Source: DATKGQ01 sp035510715
GTDB lineage: Bacteria > Patescibacteriota > Saccharimonadia > Saccharimonadales > UBA4665
Length of the DNA stretch: 34,566 bases
Direction: 5' to 3'
Assembly (NCBI GenBank): GCA_035510715.1
Contig: DATKGQ010000017.1
Location: forward strand, 1 to 34,566
The position numbers and the translations under genes are program-made. Below are positions 24,867-32,286 of this stretch, piece after piece (positions within the stretch are counted from its first letter, which is position 1; each line of letters starts with the position of its first letter). The notes under the pieces were generated by a model, which was not told the origin of the DNA, ran no database searches, and worked only from the letters and a program-made list of their open reading frames with translations.

Positions 24867-25122
24867 AGGTACTATATCCCTTACCATTATTTTGCTCAAT
24901 TTTCTCACCATATCTATGGCGATATTTAATATCAACCACTAGCTTGAGAAAGTTAAATAGGTTCTGCTGCTCAGGGTTCAGGTCGTTAACTTTATGTATG
25001 TTTTCAAGACCTGGTTGTAAGTCTGCAAAGGACTTAGATTTACCACGTTTAACAGAACCTGGCTCAGACTTAGTGCGGGCTGGTAATAATTTTGTAACTG
25101 GTGTGTCGGTTGATTGCTGCAC
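24856..25122 (-). CDS. Small protein coupled to the serine recombinase
   Basis: The 88-residue ORF starts at a GTG (25120-25122) and overlaps the recombinase start by 11 bp, so the two are probably co-translated. The N-terminal half is basic and Ser/Pro-rich (TKLLPARTKSEPGSVKRGKS). The C-terminal half is predicted helical (LNPEQQNLFNFLKLVVDIKY). There is no membrane segment and no recognisable family. Possible roles are a recombination directionality factor or other accessory factor, suggested only by size, charge and position. The start is uncertain because no ribosome site is evident. Confidence 0.5.
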   Translation of the reverse strand: MQQSTDTPVTKLLPARTKSEPGSVKRGKSKSFADLQPGLENIHKVNDLNPEQQNLFNFLKLVVDIKYRHRYGEKIEQNNGKGYSTYGD

Positions 25123-25330
25123 ACATTAAGAGCAGGTTTCTTATGTTGCAATCTGCGTGGACGATAATAGAACTGCTGCTGTTAACGTACTAACTAGACC
25201 TGTTGTTCTATCTCCCAACTAACCTAACGAACATATTTGTTTTAGTAGCTCTCTCAAGCTCTCACCAAATATTAAGCTCATGGTAATACTTACTATGGCG
25301 TATTGCAAATATATCTTGGTATATTATTTA

Positions 25331-25765
25331 CTACAACTTGGCTGGTTGTCGCATAGCTTCAATAGTCTGCGACATAAAGTCTAAGAACTTCTCTTGGTTA
25401 CCGTCAAAATACTGACTTACGAAGTCGCTATCATCGTTACCCTGAGTAAATGGTGGTGGGTTAAGGCTGAACTCAGCTCTTAGCTTACGTTCCAGCCACC
25501 ACTGAGCTGCTTTTAAGTTGCCTTTATCAATAGCTTGGACAACAACCTGCTTTGCACGTTCTGTAGCCCATGTTTGAGCCAGCTCCATTTTGTTCATAAA
25601 GTCCGTATCATTCTGCAAATGGGCGTAATAAGTAGAACGACTAATACCAGATAGGCTGGAAGCTCTTTCAACGCTAAAGCCATCTTTCAGGGCTTGCTCC
25701 AATTTCAAGACAGTTGTTTTAGTAATAACAGTTGGTCTGCCTGATTGTTTTGGTTTTGAACCCAT
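25331..25765 (-). CDS. Helix-turn-helix protein resembling phage terminase small subunit (phBC6A51 type)
   Basis: The 144-residue protein begins with a basic segment (MGSKPKQSGRPTVITKTT). A homeodomain-like HTH follows (LEQALKDGFSVERASSLSG, then ISRSTYYAHLQNDTDF), then a helix (MELAQTWATERAKQVVVQAI) and the segment GNLKAAQWWLERKL. This order matches phBC6A51-type HTH domains of terminase small subunits, which bind phage DNA for packaging. No large terminase gene is nearby, so it may instead be an element regulator. The gap 25123-25330 to the recombinase module has no gene I can support. It is divergent from the gene at 25892. Confidence 0.6.
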   Translation of the reverse strand: MGSKPKQSGRPTVITKTTVLKLEQALKDGFSVERASSLSGISRSTYYAHLQNDTDFMNKMELAQTWATERAKQVVVQAIDKGNLKAAQWWLERKLRAEFSLNPPPFTQGNDDSDFVSQYFDGNQEKFLDFMSQTIEAMRQPAKL

Positions 25766-25806
25766 ATAATTATTGTGATGTAAAATATTACTGATGAATA
25801 GTCAAG

Positions 25807-25835
25807 TTGACAAAACATGCAGCTTTTGCTAGTAT
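25807..25835 (+). promoter_or_regulatory. Strong promoter for the gene at 25892
   Basis: TTGACA (25807-25812), a 17-bp spacer and TAGTAT (25830-25835) with TGC just before it give a near-consensus -35 plus extended -10. The predicted leader is ~50 nt and carries AAAGGA before ATG 25892. It is the best full promoter in the window and lies between divergent element genes. Confidence 0.75.
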
Positions 25836-25891
25836 ATTAACTACTAAGATAAAAATAAAAAGTTTTAATATTTAAGTAAAGGATAATAACA

Positions 25892-26329
25892 ATGAGTGAA
25901 CAATTGAACTTAACACCAGATGAAGCACGAGCAGAGTCAGAAGCTAGTGTACAAGAACACAATGGGTTATCTGACATTGCACAAGAAAGCCGATTAGCCT
26001 ATGAAGGTTCAGTATCGGAGAGTGACAAGGAATTGCTAAGTAGAGCCGCAGAAACATCACGCAATAATCTTGCAGCAAATGTGGAAGGCAATAGAACTAA
26101 GACAGAAACTGAACTAGTAGCAGTGACTGATGAGCCATTAGCTCAAGCTGCTGAAAGTATCAAACAACGGGTATTTAGCACACGGGATAGATTGCTTGAT
26201 GCGAATAAAGCCATTGTGGCTCACGACCAGCAAACTCATGAAGTTGTAGATAGTAATTTACCTGCGTTTAAGCAAGCTGCTATAGAAGACGCTAAAAATG
26301 ACGGCGTAACAATTGATAAAGTAGCTTAA
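25892..26329 (+). CDS. Acidic helical protein of unknown function in the integrated element
   Basis: AAAGGA precedes ATG 25892. The 145-residue product is rich in Glu, Ala, Ser and Asp, has no cysteines, no membrane segment and no signal peptide, and looks all-helical (LTPDEARAESEASVQEHNGL, ELLSRAAETSRNNLAANVE, AAESIKQRVFSTRDRLLDAN). I recognise no family. A strong promoter and an intrinsic terminator make it a free-standing, probably well-expressed gene. Small acidic proteins in phage and ICE accessory regions are often DNA mimics or anti-defence factors; here that is speculation. Confidence 0.7.
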   Translation: MSEQLNLTPDEARAESEASVQEHNGLSDIAQESRLAYEGSVSESDKELLSRAAETSRNNLAANVEGNRTKTETELVAVTDEPLAQAAESIKQRVFSTRDRLLDANKAIVAHDQQTHEVVDSNLPAFKQAAIEDAKNDGVTIDKVA

Positions 26330-26375
26330 TCTTTCGCAATATCCTAAAGAATAAGAACTACCCCAACGTATAGCT

Positions 26376-26403
26376 AACCGTCTGCTGAAGTGGACGGTTT
26401 TCT
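26376..26403 (+). terminator. Intrinsic terminator after the acidic protein gene
   Basis: AACCGTC (26376-26382) pairs with GACGGTT (26393-26399), with a 10-nt loop and TTTTCTAT following. It lies ~47 bp after the stop at 26329. Confidence 0.75.
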
Positions 26404-26504
26404 ATATGGTTGTTAGCCATGTAGTAGTTCCAGATATCTTGCACTACGGCCCGCCAAATCGCTTATAGTTGTATTTCTCTTATAGCTTCTAGACAATATA
26501 GTTC

Positions 26505-26921
26505 ATGACCGGAGAGGGAAATGAGACTATAAGTAGCTTAGAATTAAGCTTACAAACCCGACTAGCTGATTACTTGGTTGATCAAGTATTAGGCTATTCA
26601 AACCGCGTAACAATATCTCAATTTGCTACTGAAGATGCCAAGAGTAATGCCGCTGAACTTGGCGATTTTATCCAACGATATAAAAAACAAGATGACATAC
26701 GCCCGCGCCTTTTAGCGGCTGAAGACTTATGTGATCGAATTGTTGAACTTGTAACGGGAGGACAGCTTAACTCTAGATCGGCGCCAGCCGATGCACTACT
26801 TGAATACAGAGAACCGTTCCCCGACGAGCAGGATCGTTGCTCTAGCTGTAATAAGCGTCCCAAAGCGCTTCATTTAGGTTCTTATCATGTTTGTGTCAGA
26901 TGCTATTTTCAGGGAGACTAG
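26505..26921 (+). CDS. Small protein with C-terminal CxxC/CxxC zinc motif
   Basis: ATG 26505 is the first in-frame start after a stop. No Shine-Dalgarno lies upstream (GGAGAGGG is just inside the gene). The first ~100 residues are predicted helical (LELSLQTRLADYLVDQVLGY, AAELGDFIQRYKKQDDIRPR). The last ~25 residues carry Cys112-x2-Cys115 and Cys130-x2-Cys133 with an intervening His-rich stretch, typical of a zinc ribbon or treble-clef knuckle as in small nucleic-acid-binding or HNH-adjacent domains. No known family is recognised. It stands alone between the element terminator and the hydrolase promoter. Confidence 0.6.
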   Translation: MTGEGNETISSLELSLQTRLADYLVDQVLGYSNRVTISQFATEDAKSNAAELGDFIQRYKKQDDIRPRLLAAEDLCDRIVELVTGGQLNSRSAPADALLEYREPFPDEQDRCSSCNKRPKALHLGSYHVCVRCYFQGD

Positions 26922-26944
26922 TTCGATAATTCGACTCTATAACA

Positions 26945-26973
26945 TTGACAAAAAATAACAATAATGATATTAA
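26945..26973 (+). promoter_or_regulatory. Promoter of the hydrolase gene (leaderless)
   Basis: TTGACA (26945-26950), a 17-bp spacer ending in TGA, and TATTAA (26968-26973) make a full promoter whose -10 ends 7 nt before ATG 26981. No Shine-Dalgarno lies between. Confidence 0.7.
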
Positions 26974-26980
26974 TAATTAA

Positions 26981-27874
26981 ATGTCTAAAGTAGCTGGTAA
27001 ATGGCAAAAAGTTGAATGGCAACCCGTAATAGCTGGGTTAACTCGTGATATACCGTTATATTGTTTTATAGGTAAGAGTGCCATGATACCCGGAAATGAT
27101 CCGGTGTTCATATTCCCTGGGTATGGGGAAGAAAGAATTAGCATTCCCACTGCTGTCAATACCTTAGAAAAGAGAGGTATTGCTTCTATAGGAGTCAATC
27201 TGCCAGATACCTTTCTTCGCGATAAAGCGATCTTAGAATTATCAAGCCGAGAAGCTCCCGTAGCTGTAGCTCAATCATTTAATGAAATAGCTGGTAAAGC
27301 TCCTGACGCAAAGGTTGATGTTGTTGGTCACTCTAAAGGGGCTGGCGTGTTACTTGTGGCTGGTCGCGAAGCACCAGAAAGATTTGGTGCGCTTGGACTT
27401 ATTGGCCCTATTGGAGTTACTAATGAATATCTAGGCAGAAGCACAAATGCCAGAATCCTTAATTATTTTTGGCGACTTGGGGTACTGAATAATCTAGAGC
27501 CTGACCATAACCCTTTAAAAGATCGAGGTAATTTAGTGTCATTTTATGAAGTTGCTACAAGAATAGGCAAGGATGTGGTTCGTGGGACACTAAAGACAAA
27601 ATTAGACCTAGCTTTCGATCTTAATTTAGCGGAAAATATTCGACAACTATCCAAAGACCACCCGTTAAGACTTTTTCTCGGAACAGGCGACAGATTGTTC
27701 ACGCTTGAAGAGTATCGAAAGGCCATGGGGGAGGATACATATAATGACTGCGTAGAAGAAGTAATCGGCAGCCATTCTCCAATTACCAATAGAGTTGGTC
27801 GTCAACACATTGCATTAGCTGGAGATTGGATAAAAGCAGTTCGAACTGAGAGAGATCAAGAAGTTATGAAGTAA
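26981..27874 (+). CDS. Alpha/beta-hydrolase-fold protein
   Basis: The 297-residue cytoplasmic protein shows the alpha/beta-hydrolase layout: early strand VFIFPGYGEERIS (oxyanion side), nucleophile elbow VVGHSKGAG with Ser118, an acid candidate in LFLGTGDRLFTLEEY and a catalytic His in GRQHIALAGDW (His276). The Lys in GHSKGAG in place of Met/Leu is an uncommon variant. Substrate unknown; lipase, esterase and thioesterase are all possible. There is no signal peptide. It is monocistronic with a leaderless promoter. Confidence 0.85.
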   Translation: MSKVAGKWQKVEWQPVIAGLTRDIPLYCFIGKSAMIPGNDPVFIFPGYGEERISIPTAVNTLEKRGIASIGVNLPDTFLRDKAILELSSREAPVAVAQSFNEIAGKAPDAKVDVVGHSKGAGVLLVAGREAPERFGALGLIGPIGVTNEYLGRSTNARILNYFWRLGVLNNLEPDHNPLKDRGNLVSFYEVATRIGKDVVRGTLKTKLDLAFDLNLAENIRQLSKDHPLRLFLGTGDRLFTLEEYRKAMGEDTYNDCVEEVIGSHSPITNRVGRQHIALAGDWIKAVRTERDQEVMK

Positions 27875-27921
27875 ATGTCAGGTCTAACATGCAGATTGAC
27901 TGCAAATAATTATCCCAAACA

Positions 27922-27933
27922 GGCTAGCTAGCC
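27922..27933. repeat. 12-bp palindrome GGCTAGCTAGCC
   Basis: A perfect palindrome lies between the hydrolase stop and the methyltransferase promoter. It is not followed by a T-run. It could be an operator; its function is unknown. Confidence 0.4.
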
Positions 27934-27962
27934 AATAAGCTTGTATAAAAAATCAGGTCTTC

Positions 27963-27971
27963 TGTTATCAT
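27963..27971 (+). promoter_or_regulatory. Extended -10 promoter of the methyltransferase gene (leaderless)
   Basis: TGTTATCAT ends 6 nt before ATG 27978. TTGTAT (27941-27946) could be a -35 with a 19-bp spacer. There is no Shine-Dalgarno. Confidence 0.55.
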
Positions 27972-27977
27972 TTACAT

Positions 27978-28766
27978 ATGCCAACAGATCCAAGAACTAT
28001 TCGTGCCTACAACCTAAATGCGGCATTTTATGATAAGCACGCAAAAGATACTAGCTCTTTGTATCATTTTTACTACGAGACGCCTGCCATAAGGGCTGAG
28101 TTCCCAATATTAAAAGGTTTAAAAGTAATAAGTATTGCCTGCGGGTCGGATGAAGATGGCCAGTGGTTTTTAGACAACGGGGTTAAAAAGTTAGTTGGAG
28201 TAGATTTATCAGATAAGTTAATCGAAATTGCTAAAAAAAATAACCCTAGTGTCGAATATCATGTAATGGATATGGAGAAATTGGATTTTATAAATAATAG
28301 CTTTGATTTTGCTTACTCGAGCTTAGCCATAGAATATACAAACGATTGGGTAAAGGTCTTAAAAGAGACTTATCGCATACTAAAACCAGGAAGCAAATTT
28401 GTTTTTTCATGCAATCATCCAATTGAAACTGCCAGTGACTATTTTAAAAATAATAAGAATCACGGGGCATTACTTGGCAGAGAGACAAACAATAATTCCA
28501 ATAAGATGACTATTTATGGCGATTATCTAGCTGCTGATTCAGGCGGTATACGCCAAGTTGTCAGTATCTTACCCGGTTCTTATGCATATCACAGGCCAAT
28601 TAGTAAAATGATAGAAGATATAATTGAATCTGGTTTCACAATATGTAAATTAGTAGAGCCATTACCAGTTGAAGAGATGAAAATAAAGTTTCCGGATAAA
28701 TATAAAAAGTTGAGAAAAATACCAGTTTTCATAATTTGGGTACTTCAAAAGGGTAGATCTAAGTAA
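27978..28766 (+). CDS. SAM-dependent methyltransferase (class I, Methyltransf_11-like)
   Basis: The 262-residue protein has the Rossmann-type order: motif I VISIACGSDEDGQ (residues ~50-62), an acidic end of strand 2 (VGVDLSDKLIEIAKKN), HVMDMEKLDF, motif IV-like FDFAYSSLAIEY and LKETYRILKPGSKFVFSCNH. The substrate is not evident; small molecules or sugars are typical for this type. The stop and the next start share one base (TAATG), so it is coupled with the Nudix gene. The two could act in one nucleotide- or sugar-modifying step. Confidence 0.88.
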   Translation: MPTDPRTIRAYNLNAAFYDKHAKDTSSLYHFYYETPAIRAEFPILKGLKVISIACGSDEDGQWFLDNGVKKLVGVDLSDKLIEIAKKNNPSVEYHVMDMEKLDFINNSFDFAYSSLAIEYTNDWVKVLKETYRILKPGSKFVFSCNHPIETASDYFKNNKNHGALLGRETNNNSNKMTIYGDYLAADSGGIRQVVSILPGSYAYHRPISKMIEDIIESGFTICKLVEPLPVEEMKIKFPDKYKKLRKIPVFIIWVLQKGRSK

Positions 28767-29221
28767 TGTCTAGTAAACAATATCCGTTAACAAAAAAAGA
28801 ATTTGATGCCATATATTCTAAAGTCCCGCGTTTAACGGTTGAGTTAATCGTTAAAAATAAAGGCGGGGAATTATATTTGACAAAAAGATCTTCAAAAGTA
28901 CCTTGTTCGGGTAAATGGAATCTACCTGGTGGCACAGTGTTCTTTGGCGAATCTGTGGCTGAGGCGGTCAAGCGAGTAGGCCTCAAAGAGATGAATATAA
29001 AAGTTATTCATGCCGATAACATAGGTTATATCGAATACCCAAGCCACTATCTAAAAGGTAAAGACGAACCTGTTGGTCTTGTATTTGAAGTTAGTCAATA
29101 CGATGGATATCTTAAGATAGATGACGAGGCATCAGACAGTGGCTGGTTCTCTAAGCTTCCTAAGAATATGCATGCTGACCAACACGAATACTTAGTTAAG
29201 AATAAATACCTTACTAAATAA
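28766..29221 (+). CDS. Nudix-fold protein with non-canonical Nudix box
   Basis: The 151-residue protein has the Nudix fold features LTVELIVKNKGGELYLTKRS, GKWNLPGGTVFFGES and GWFSKLP. The box reads G(56)-x5-E(62)-x7-R(70), but then V-G-L-K-E-M-N-I instead of E-U-x-E-E-x-G-U. The first catalytic Glu is Val and the Gly is Asn. This resembles GDP-mannose mannosyl hydrolase-type boxes (R-L-T-x-x-E-L-G), so a nucleotide-sugar substrate or altered chemistry is possible. It starts on the last base of the methyltransferase stop, so translation is coupled. Confidence 0.85.
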   Translation: MSSKQYPLTKKEFDAIYSKVPRLTVELIVKNKGGELYLTKRSSKVPCSGKWNLPGGTVFFGESVAEAVKRVGLKEMNIKVIHADNIGYIEYPSHYLKGKDEPVGLVFEVSQYDGYLKIDDEASDSGWFSKLPKNMHADQHEYLVKNKYLTK

Positions 29222-29254
29222 CCTCAACTTTTATTGTCTCAGGAAGTTTACGAT

Positions 29255-31363
29255 TTAAGATATATCTGTATTAGTTCTTTTGTTACTTGTCCAAACTCGT
29301 TCAGCGCCGAGTAATATTAAACCAGTAAAGCCGATGACAAGAGCAATTATAGAAACAGATGAAGTAGGTTTATGATCCTTGATATTGATCACAGAACCAA
29401 CGGATTTACTTTTTGAAGAAACTAATATATTGCTACTTAAAATATGTTTGCCGCTGGAGTTATTATTTATGGTTGTCTCGTCTGTTAATATAGCCGGCAC
29501 AATACTGCTGTTATTGCTTCCATTTTCAGAAGAAGACTTAAATATAACAGTATAGCTGTTATTGGGTGTACTTGAAGAACTAACAGGCGGAGTGTTGGCA
29601 GTAGTAGTTGCGGGTGGAATTGTTTCAACTCCTAGACTTCCATCCCAGGTACCAAAAACGTTAATAAATAATATTCCAAACCAGTTAGAAACACTTAGCT
29701 GGCTATCGATTAGATTAAGTAGGTTTACACTTGCGGAAGCATTACCAGAGGTCGCATTACCGGCAGTAGTATTATTAGAGACTGTTGCGTTACCGCTTGA
29801 AGCATTATCGTTTATCGTATTGTTGATAGTATTATTGTTGGTTGAGTTGATGTTAGTTGAACTATTTGCAGCAGTCGTATCGCTAGTTATACCGCCCCCT
29901 AATTCAGCTGCAGTTGTACCGGCCGGAGCATCCATAATGACACCAACCCAAGTACCTAAAACATTCACAAATACCAATAAATCATTACTGCCAATAATTT
30001 GTGAACCGGTTAAATTAAGTATAGTAATATTATTGGATGCAGAGCCAGAGGTCGCATTACCGGCTGAACTGTTTTGGCTGACTGTAGCAGTGCCACTGTT
30101 AGCTGTATTCGTAACTGAGTTATTTACAGTATCATTATTGGTGTTATCAACATTAGTTGCAGTATTGCTATTAGATGCATTTACCGGGTCGCTCGTCGCA
30201 TTGCTGGCCAGTAGGGTATTTAAGAAATCGGGTGGTAACAAAATATTACCATCTAGGTTGCCATAGATATTTATAACTCCTAAAAAGGATTGACCGGATG
30301 AGATATCCGAATCTATCAAATTTACGATATCAGCTACCGCATTGGCTGAACCAGAGGTCGCATTACCGGCTGAAGTATTATCAGAGACTGTCGCATTACC
30401 GCTATTGGCATTAAGATTAACGTTATTATTAATCCCATTATTATTAGAGCTATTTACTTGAGTGTTATTGTTCGTATTAGCAGTTTGTTGTGAACTACTT
30501 GTGGGTTGAATTATTGTACTAGGATCTAAAAGCATGTCTCCAGCCACGTTGCCATTGATGTTTGCAACAAAAGTTGACATACCGCTAGCCGATGATTGAA
30601 GCAAATTTACAACATTAGCGATATCAAGTGCACTACCAGTTGTTGCATCACCAGCTAGAGTGTTGCTATCAACAATAGCGTTGCCGGTTTGGGTATTTTC
30701 GTTAATATTGTTACTAATGCCGGCGTTATAGAATAAATTGTATAAACCATTTGAATTATTATTGGTATTGGTATTATTTGTTGAATTTGGACCGGTTGTT
30801 GTATCTGAAGTTGTCGTTGAACCTATCCCTGAAGTATCCGGGACAGTATTGCTAGTCGGGGTCGTAGAATTATCAGTACTTGTAGAAGTATCGGTAGGTG
30901 TAGAGTTATCAGTTACGGCTCCTGCCGGTGGTTGGGGGGCACTAACAACATTAGGGACATATTGCCCGGTTGTCGCATCAAAAGCCCATTCGGTTGTATC
31001 CCACATACCAGTCGCCGGATTATAACTATATGTTAGCGGTGTTATTGGTTCAGTCTGATCAGTTACTGGATTCCAGGTATAATAAGCGTTTTCCCATAAT
31101 CCAGTTGTTGGGTTATAAGTAAATGTATCCGCGCTCGGACCGGTCGGCTGATTGGGGCCGGTACTATTTGATGATTGGCCAGAAGATCCGCTGCTAGATA
31201 AACCTGATGTAGATGATGTTTGGTTTGAAGTATCATTTCCGCTGCCATTATTATTGTTATTTCTGGCGGCCAAAGATAATGATGGGTGAATATTCATCAA
31301 TATCAACAACATTAATGCGCCACTTAGCGCGCTCTTTTTTGATATTGATTTAATTCTTTCCAT
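29255..31363 (-). CDS. Large secreted, C-terminally membrane-anchored repeat protein
   Basis: GGAGG lies 5 nt before the ATG. The 702-residue product has a signal peptide (SALSGALMLLILMNIHPSLS), a low-complexity Asn/Ser/Thr/Gly linker, several YNPTTGLWE-type motifs (residues ~80-135), then four ~100-residue repeats. Each repeat contains a segment like SGNATVSDNTSAGNATSGSA followed by a hydrophobic stretch ending in GNLDG or GTWDG. A single C-terminal membrane helix (SIIALVIGFTGLILLG) and short basic tail follow. There is no LPXTG motif. The body would face outside. It shares its repeat motif with the next gene upstream (31535-32131). Likely a cell-surface structural protein or adhesin; function not known. 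Confidence 0.8.
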   Translation of the reverse strand: MERIKSISKKSALSGALMLLILMNIHPSLSLAARNNNNNGSGNDTSNQTSSTSGLSSSGSSGQSSNSTGPNQPTGPSADTFTYNPTTGLWENAYYTWNPVTDQTEPITPLTYSYNPATGMWDTTEWAFDATTGQYVPNVVSAPQPPAGAVTDNSTPTDTSTSTDNSTTPTSNTVPDTSGIGSTTTSDTTTGPNSTNNTNTNNNSNGLYNLFYNAGISNNINENTQTGNAIVDSNTLAGDATTGSALDIANVVNLLQSSASGMSTFVANINGNVAGDMLLDPSTIIQPTSSSQQTANTNNNTQVNSSNNNGINNNVNLNANSGNATVSDNTSAGNATSGSANAVADIVNLIDSDISSGQSFLGVINIYGNLDGNILLPPDFLNTLLASNATSDPVNASNSNTATNVDNTNNDTVNNSVTNTANSGTATVSQNSSAGNATSGSASNNITILNLTGSQIIGSNDLLVFVNVLGTWVGVIMDAPAGTTAAELGGGITSDTTAANSSTNINSTNNNTINNTINDNASSGNATVSNNTTAGNATSGNASASVNLLNLIDSQLSVSNWFGILFINVFGTWDGSLGVETIPPATTTANTPPVSSSSTPNNSYTVIFKSSSENGSNNSSIVPAILTDETTINNNSSGKHILSSNILVSSKSKSVGSVINIKDHKPTSSVSIIALVIGFTGLILLGAERVWTSNKRTNTDIS
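29745..30370 (-). repeat. DNA-level copies of the surface-protein repeat
   Basis: The 20-mer CCAGAGGTCGCATTACCGGC (plus-strand reading) occurs at 29745-29764, 30045-30064 and 30351-30370, i.e. every 300-306 bp. It encodes GNATSG. A fourth, diverged unit lies near 30630-30660. These are coding repeats, not a CRISPR array. Confidence 0.85.
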
Positions 31364-31442
31364 TCATACCTCCAGCTTAAACTTAAATTGTAATGTTATG
31401 TACTTCAAGCCATACTCCACCTATAGCTTTCTATTTTACTTT

Positions 31443-31479
31443 GTAAGAGAGAACCTGAGCAGACAGGGCTCTCTCTTAC
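31443..31479. terminator. Stable hairpin between the two surface-protein genes
   Basis: GTAAGAGAG (31443-31451) pairs with CTCTCTTAC (31471-31479). An inner CCTG/CAGG stem (31454-31457, 31464-31467) continues the fold. It lies between the stop of the small secreted gene and the large one. No T-tract follows on the minus strand, so it may limit read-through or protect the upstream mRNA end. Confidence 0.55.
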
Positions 31480-31534
31480 CTTAGTAATTGATTATTAATG
31501 TCGTTCTTAACTATTGTTTAAGTGCTCTATTGAT

Positions 31535-32131
31535 CTAGTTAGTGACATCAAAAGTTACGGCGGTCATGTTAGATTCTGTTGCACTACCACTAGTTGCGCT
31601 ACCACCAGTTGTGTTACCAGATACTTCTACGTTACCTGTTGCGGCAACCTGAGAGCTATCATTAGTAACAGTTAGTGTATTGTTGTTTTGCAGATTGGTA
31701 GAGTCTTTTACAGTGGATGATACATCGCTTTTAGCGCCTGGGCCGGATGTTGTGTTGCCACCGTTATCGCCACCAGACAAAGAACTTGGATCAACTGCTA
31801 ACGCGGTTGAAGAAGCGCTATTATCTACAGTTGCCGATACTGATGTAGTATTCGTTAATGTAGCATCACCGCTAGTCGCACCACCTGCAGTAGTATTTTT
31901 ATCGACTTTTACACCACCTGTTTTAGCCGATTGGTTGTTTAAATTCATGGCAGACAAGTTGTTGTTATTCTTTACACTTGTCTTAATACCTATGCTGCTC
32001 TTTACTGAGCTGTGAGAGTCTGGGCCGGATGTTGTGTTGCCACCTGAACTAGCTCCTGCAATACTGGCAAAACCACCAATTAAACTTAGTGATGTTGCAA
32101 CTGTTGCTACTCCTCTGATTAATTTATTCAT
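31535..32131 (-). CDS. Small, probably abundant secreted repeat protein
   Basis: AAGGAGGG lies 4 nt before the ATG, the strongest ribosome site in the window. The 198-residue product has a signal peptide (LIRGVATVATSLSLIGGFAS, cleavage near AGA at 27). The mature protein is almost only Ser, Thr, Asn, Gly, Ala and Val. It contains two homologous halves, each beginning GGNTTSGP and containing motifs such as KNTTAGGATSGDA and GNTTGGSATSGSA. It has no cysteine, no anchor and no aromatic residues except one Phe. The composition and repeat resemble fibre- or amyloid-forming surface proteins. The same motif recurs in the large protein at 29255-31363. Confidence 0.78.
   Translation of the reverse strand: MNKLIRGVATVATSLSLIGGFASIAGASSGGNTTSGPDSHSSVKSSIGIKTSVKNNNNLSAMNLNNQSAKTGGVKVDKNTTAGGATSGDATLTNTTSVSATVDNSASSTALAVDPSSLSGGDNGGNTTSGPGAKSDVSSTVKDSTNLQNNNTLTVTNDSSQVAATGNVEVSGNTTGGSATSGSATESNMTAVTFDVTN
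31739..32044 (-). repeat. Two identical 24-bp coding repeats in the small secreted gene
   Basis: Positions 31739-31762 and 32021-32044 are identical (plus reading TGGGCCGGATGT to TTGCCACC), 282 bp apart. They encode GGNTTSGP at the start of each half. This marks an internal duplication. Confidence 0.85.
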
Positions 32132-32178
32132 TTTCCCTCCTTCAAAAATTGTTTAATTAAACTATTACTCGGGCTGCT

Positions 32179-32225
32179 CCCCCGACTTTAAAAGATTTGA
32201 TTTAAGTATCTTGAAAAGTCGAGGG
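32179..32225. repeat. Inverted repeat in the leader/intergenic region of the small secreted gene
   Basis: CCC-C-CGACTTT (32179-32189) pairs with AAAGTCG-A-GGG (32215-32225), one mismatch, 25-nt AT-rich loop. It lies 48 bp upstream of the ATG at 32131 and 62 bp after the stop of the gene at 32287. It may end the upstream transcript or structure the leader. Confidence 0.5.
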
Positions 32226-32286
32226 ATCATATTATTTATTGTTTTTTTATGTCATATATTTAATCCCTTCTTTTTTCTTAAGATGT

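Noticed and set aside
26400..29250. Search for a second copy of the tRNA-Asp 3' end marking the far element boundary
   Set aside because: By eye no copy of the T-arm/acceptor sequence was found in the window, so no right boundary is claimed.
29562..30266. Long open frame on the plus strand (234 codons) opposite the large surface protein
   Set aside because: It is an antisense shadow of the biased Asn/Ser/Thr repeat codons, with no ribosome site and no sensible domain; the minus frame has a signal peptide, repeats and anchor.
29745..30370. Regularly spaced identical 20-mers that could suggest a CRISPR-like array
   Set aside because: The spacing is ~300 bp and in frame; the copies encode the same GNATSG protein motif, and no cas genes are present.
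31680..32015. Open frame on the plus strand opposite the small secreted protein
   Set aside because: Same reason: repeat-driven shadow of a gene with signal peptide and perfect ribosome site.
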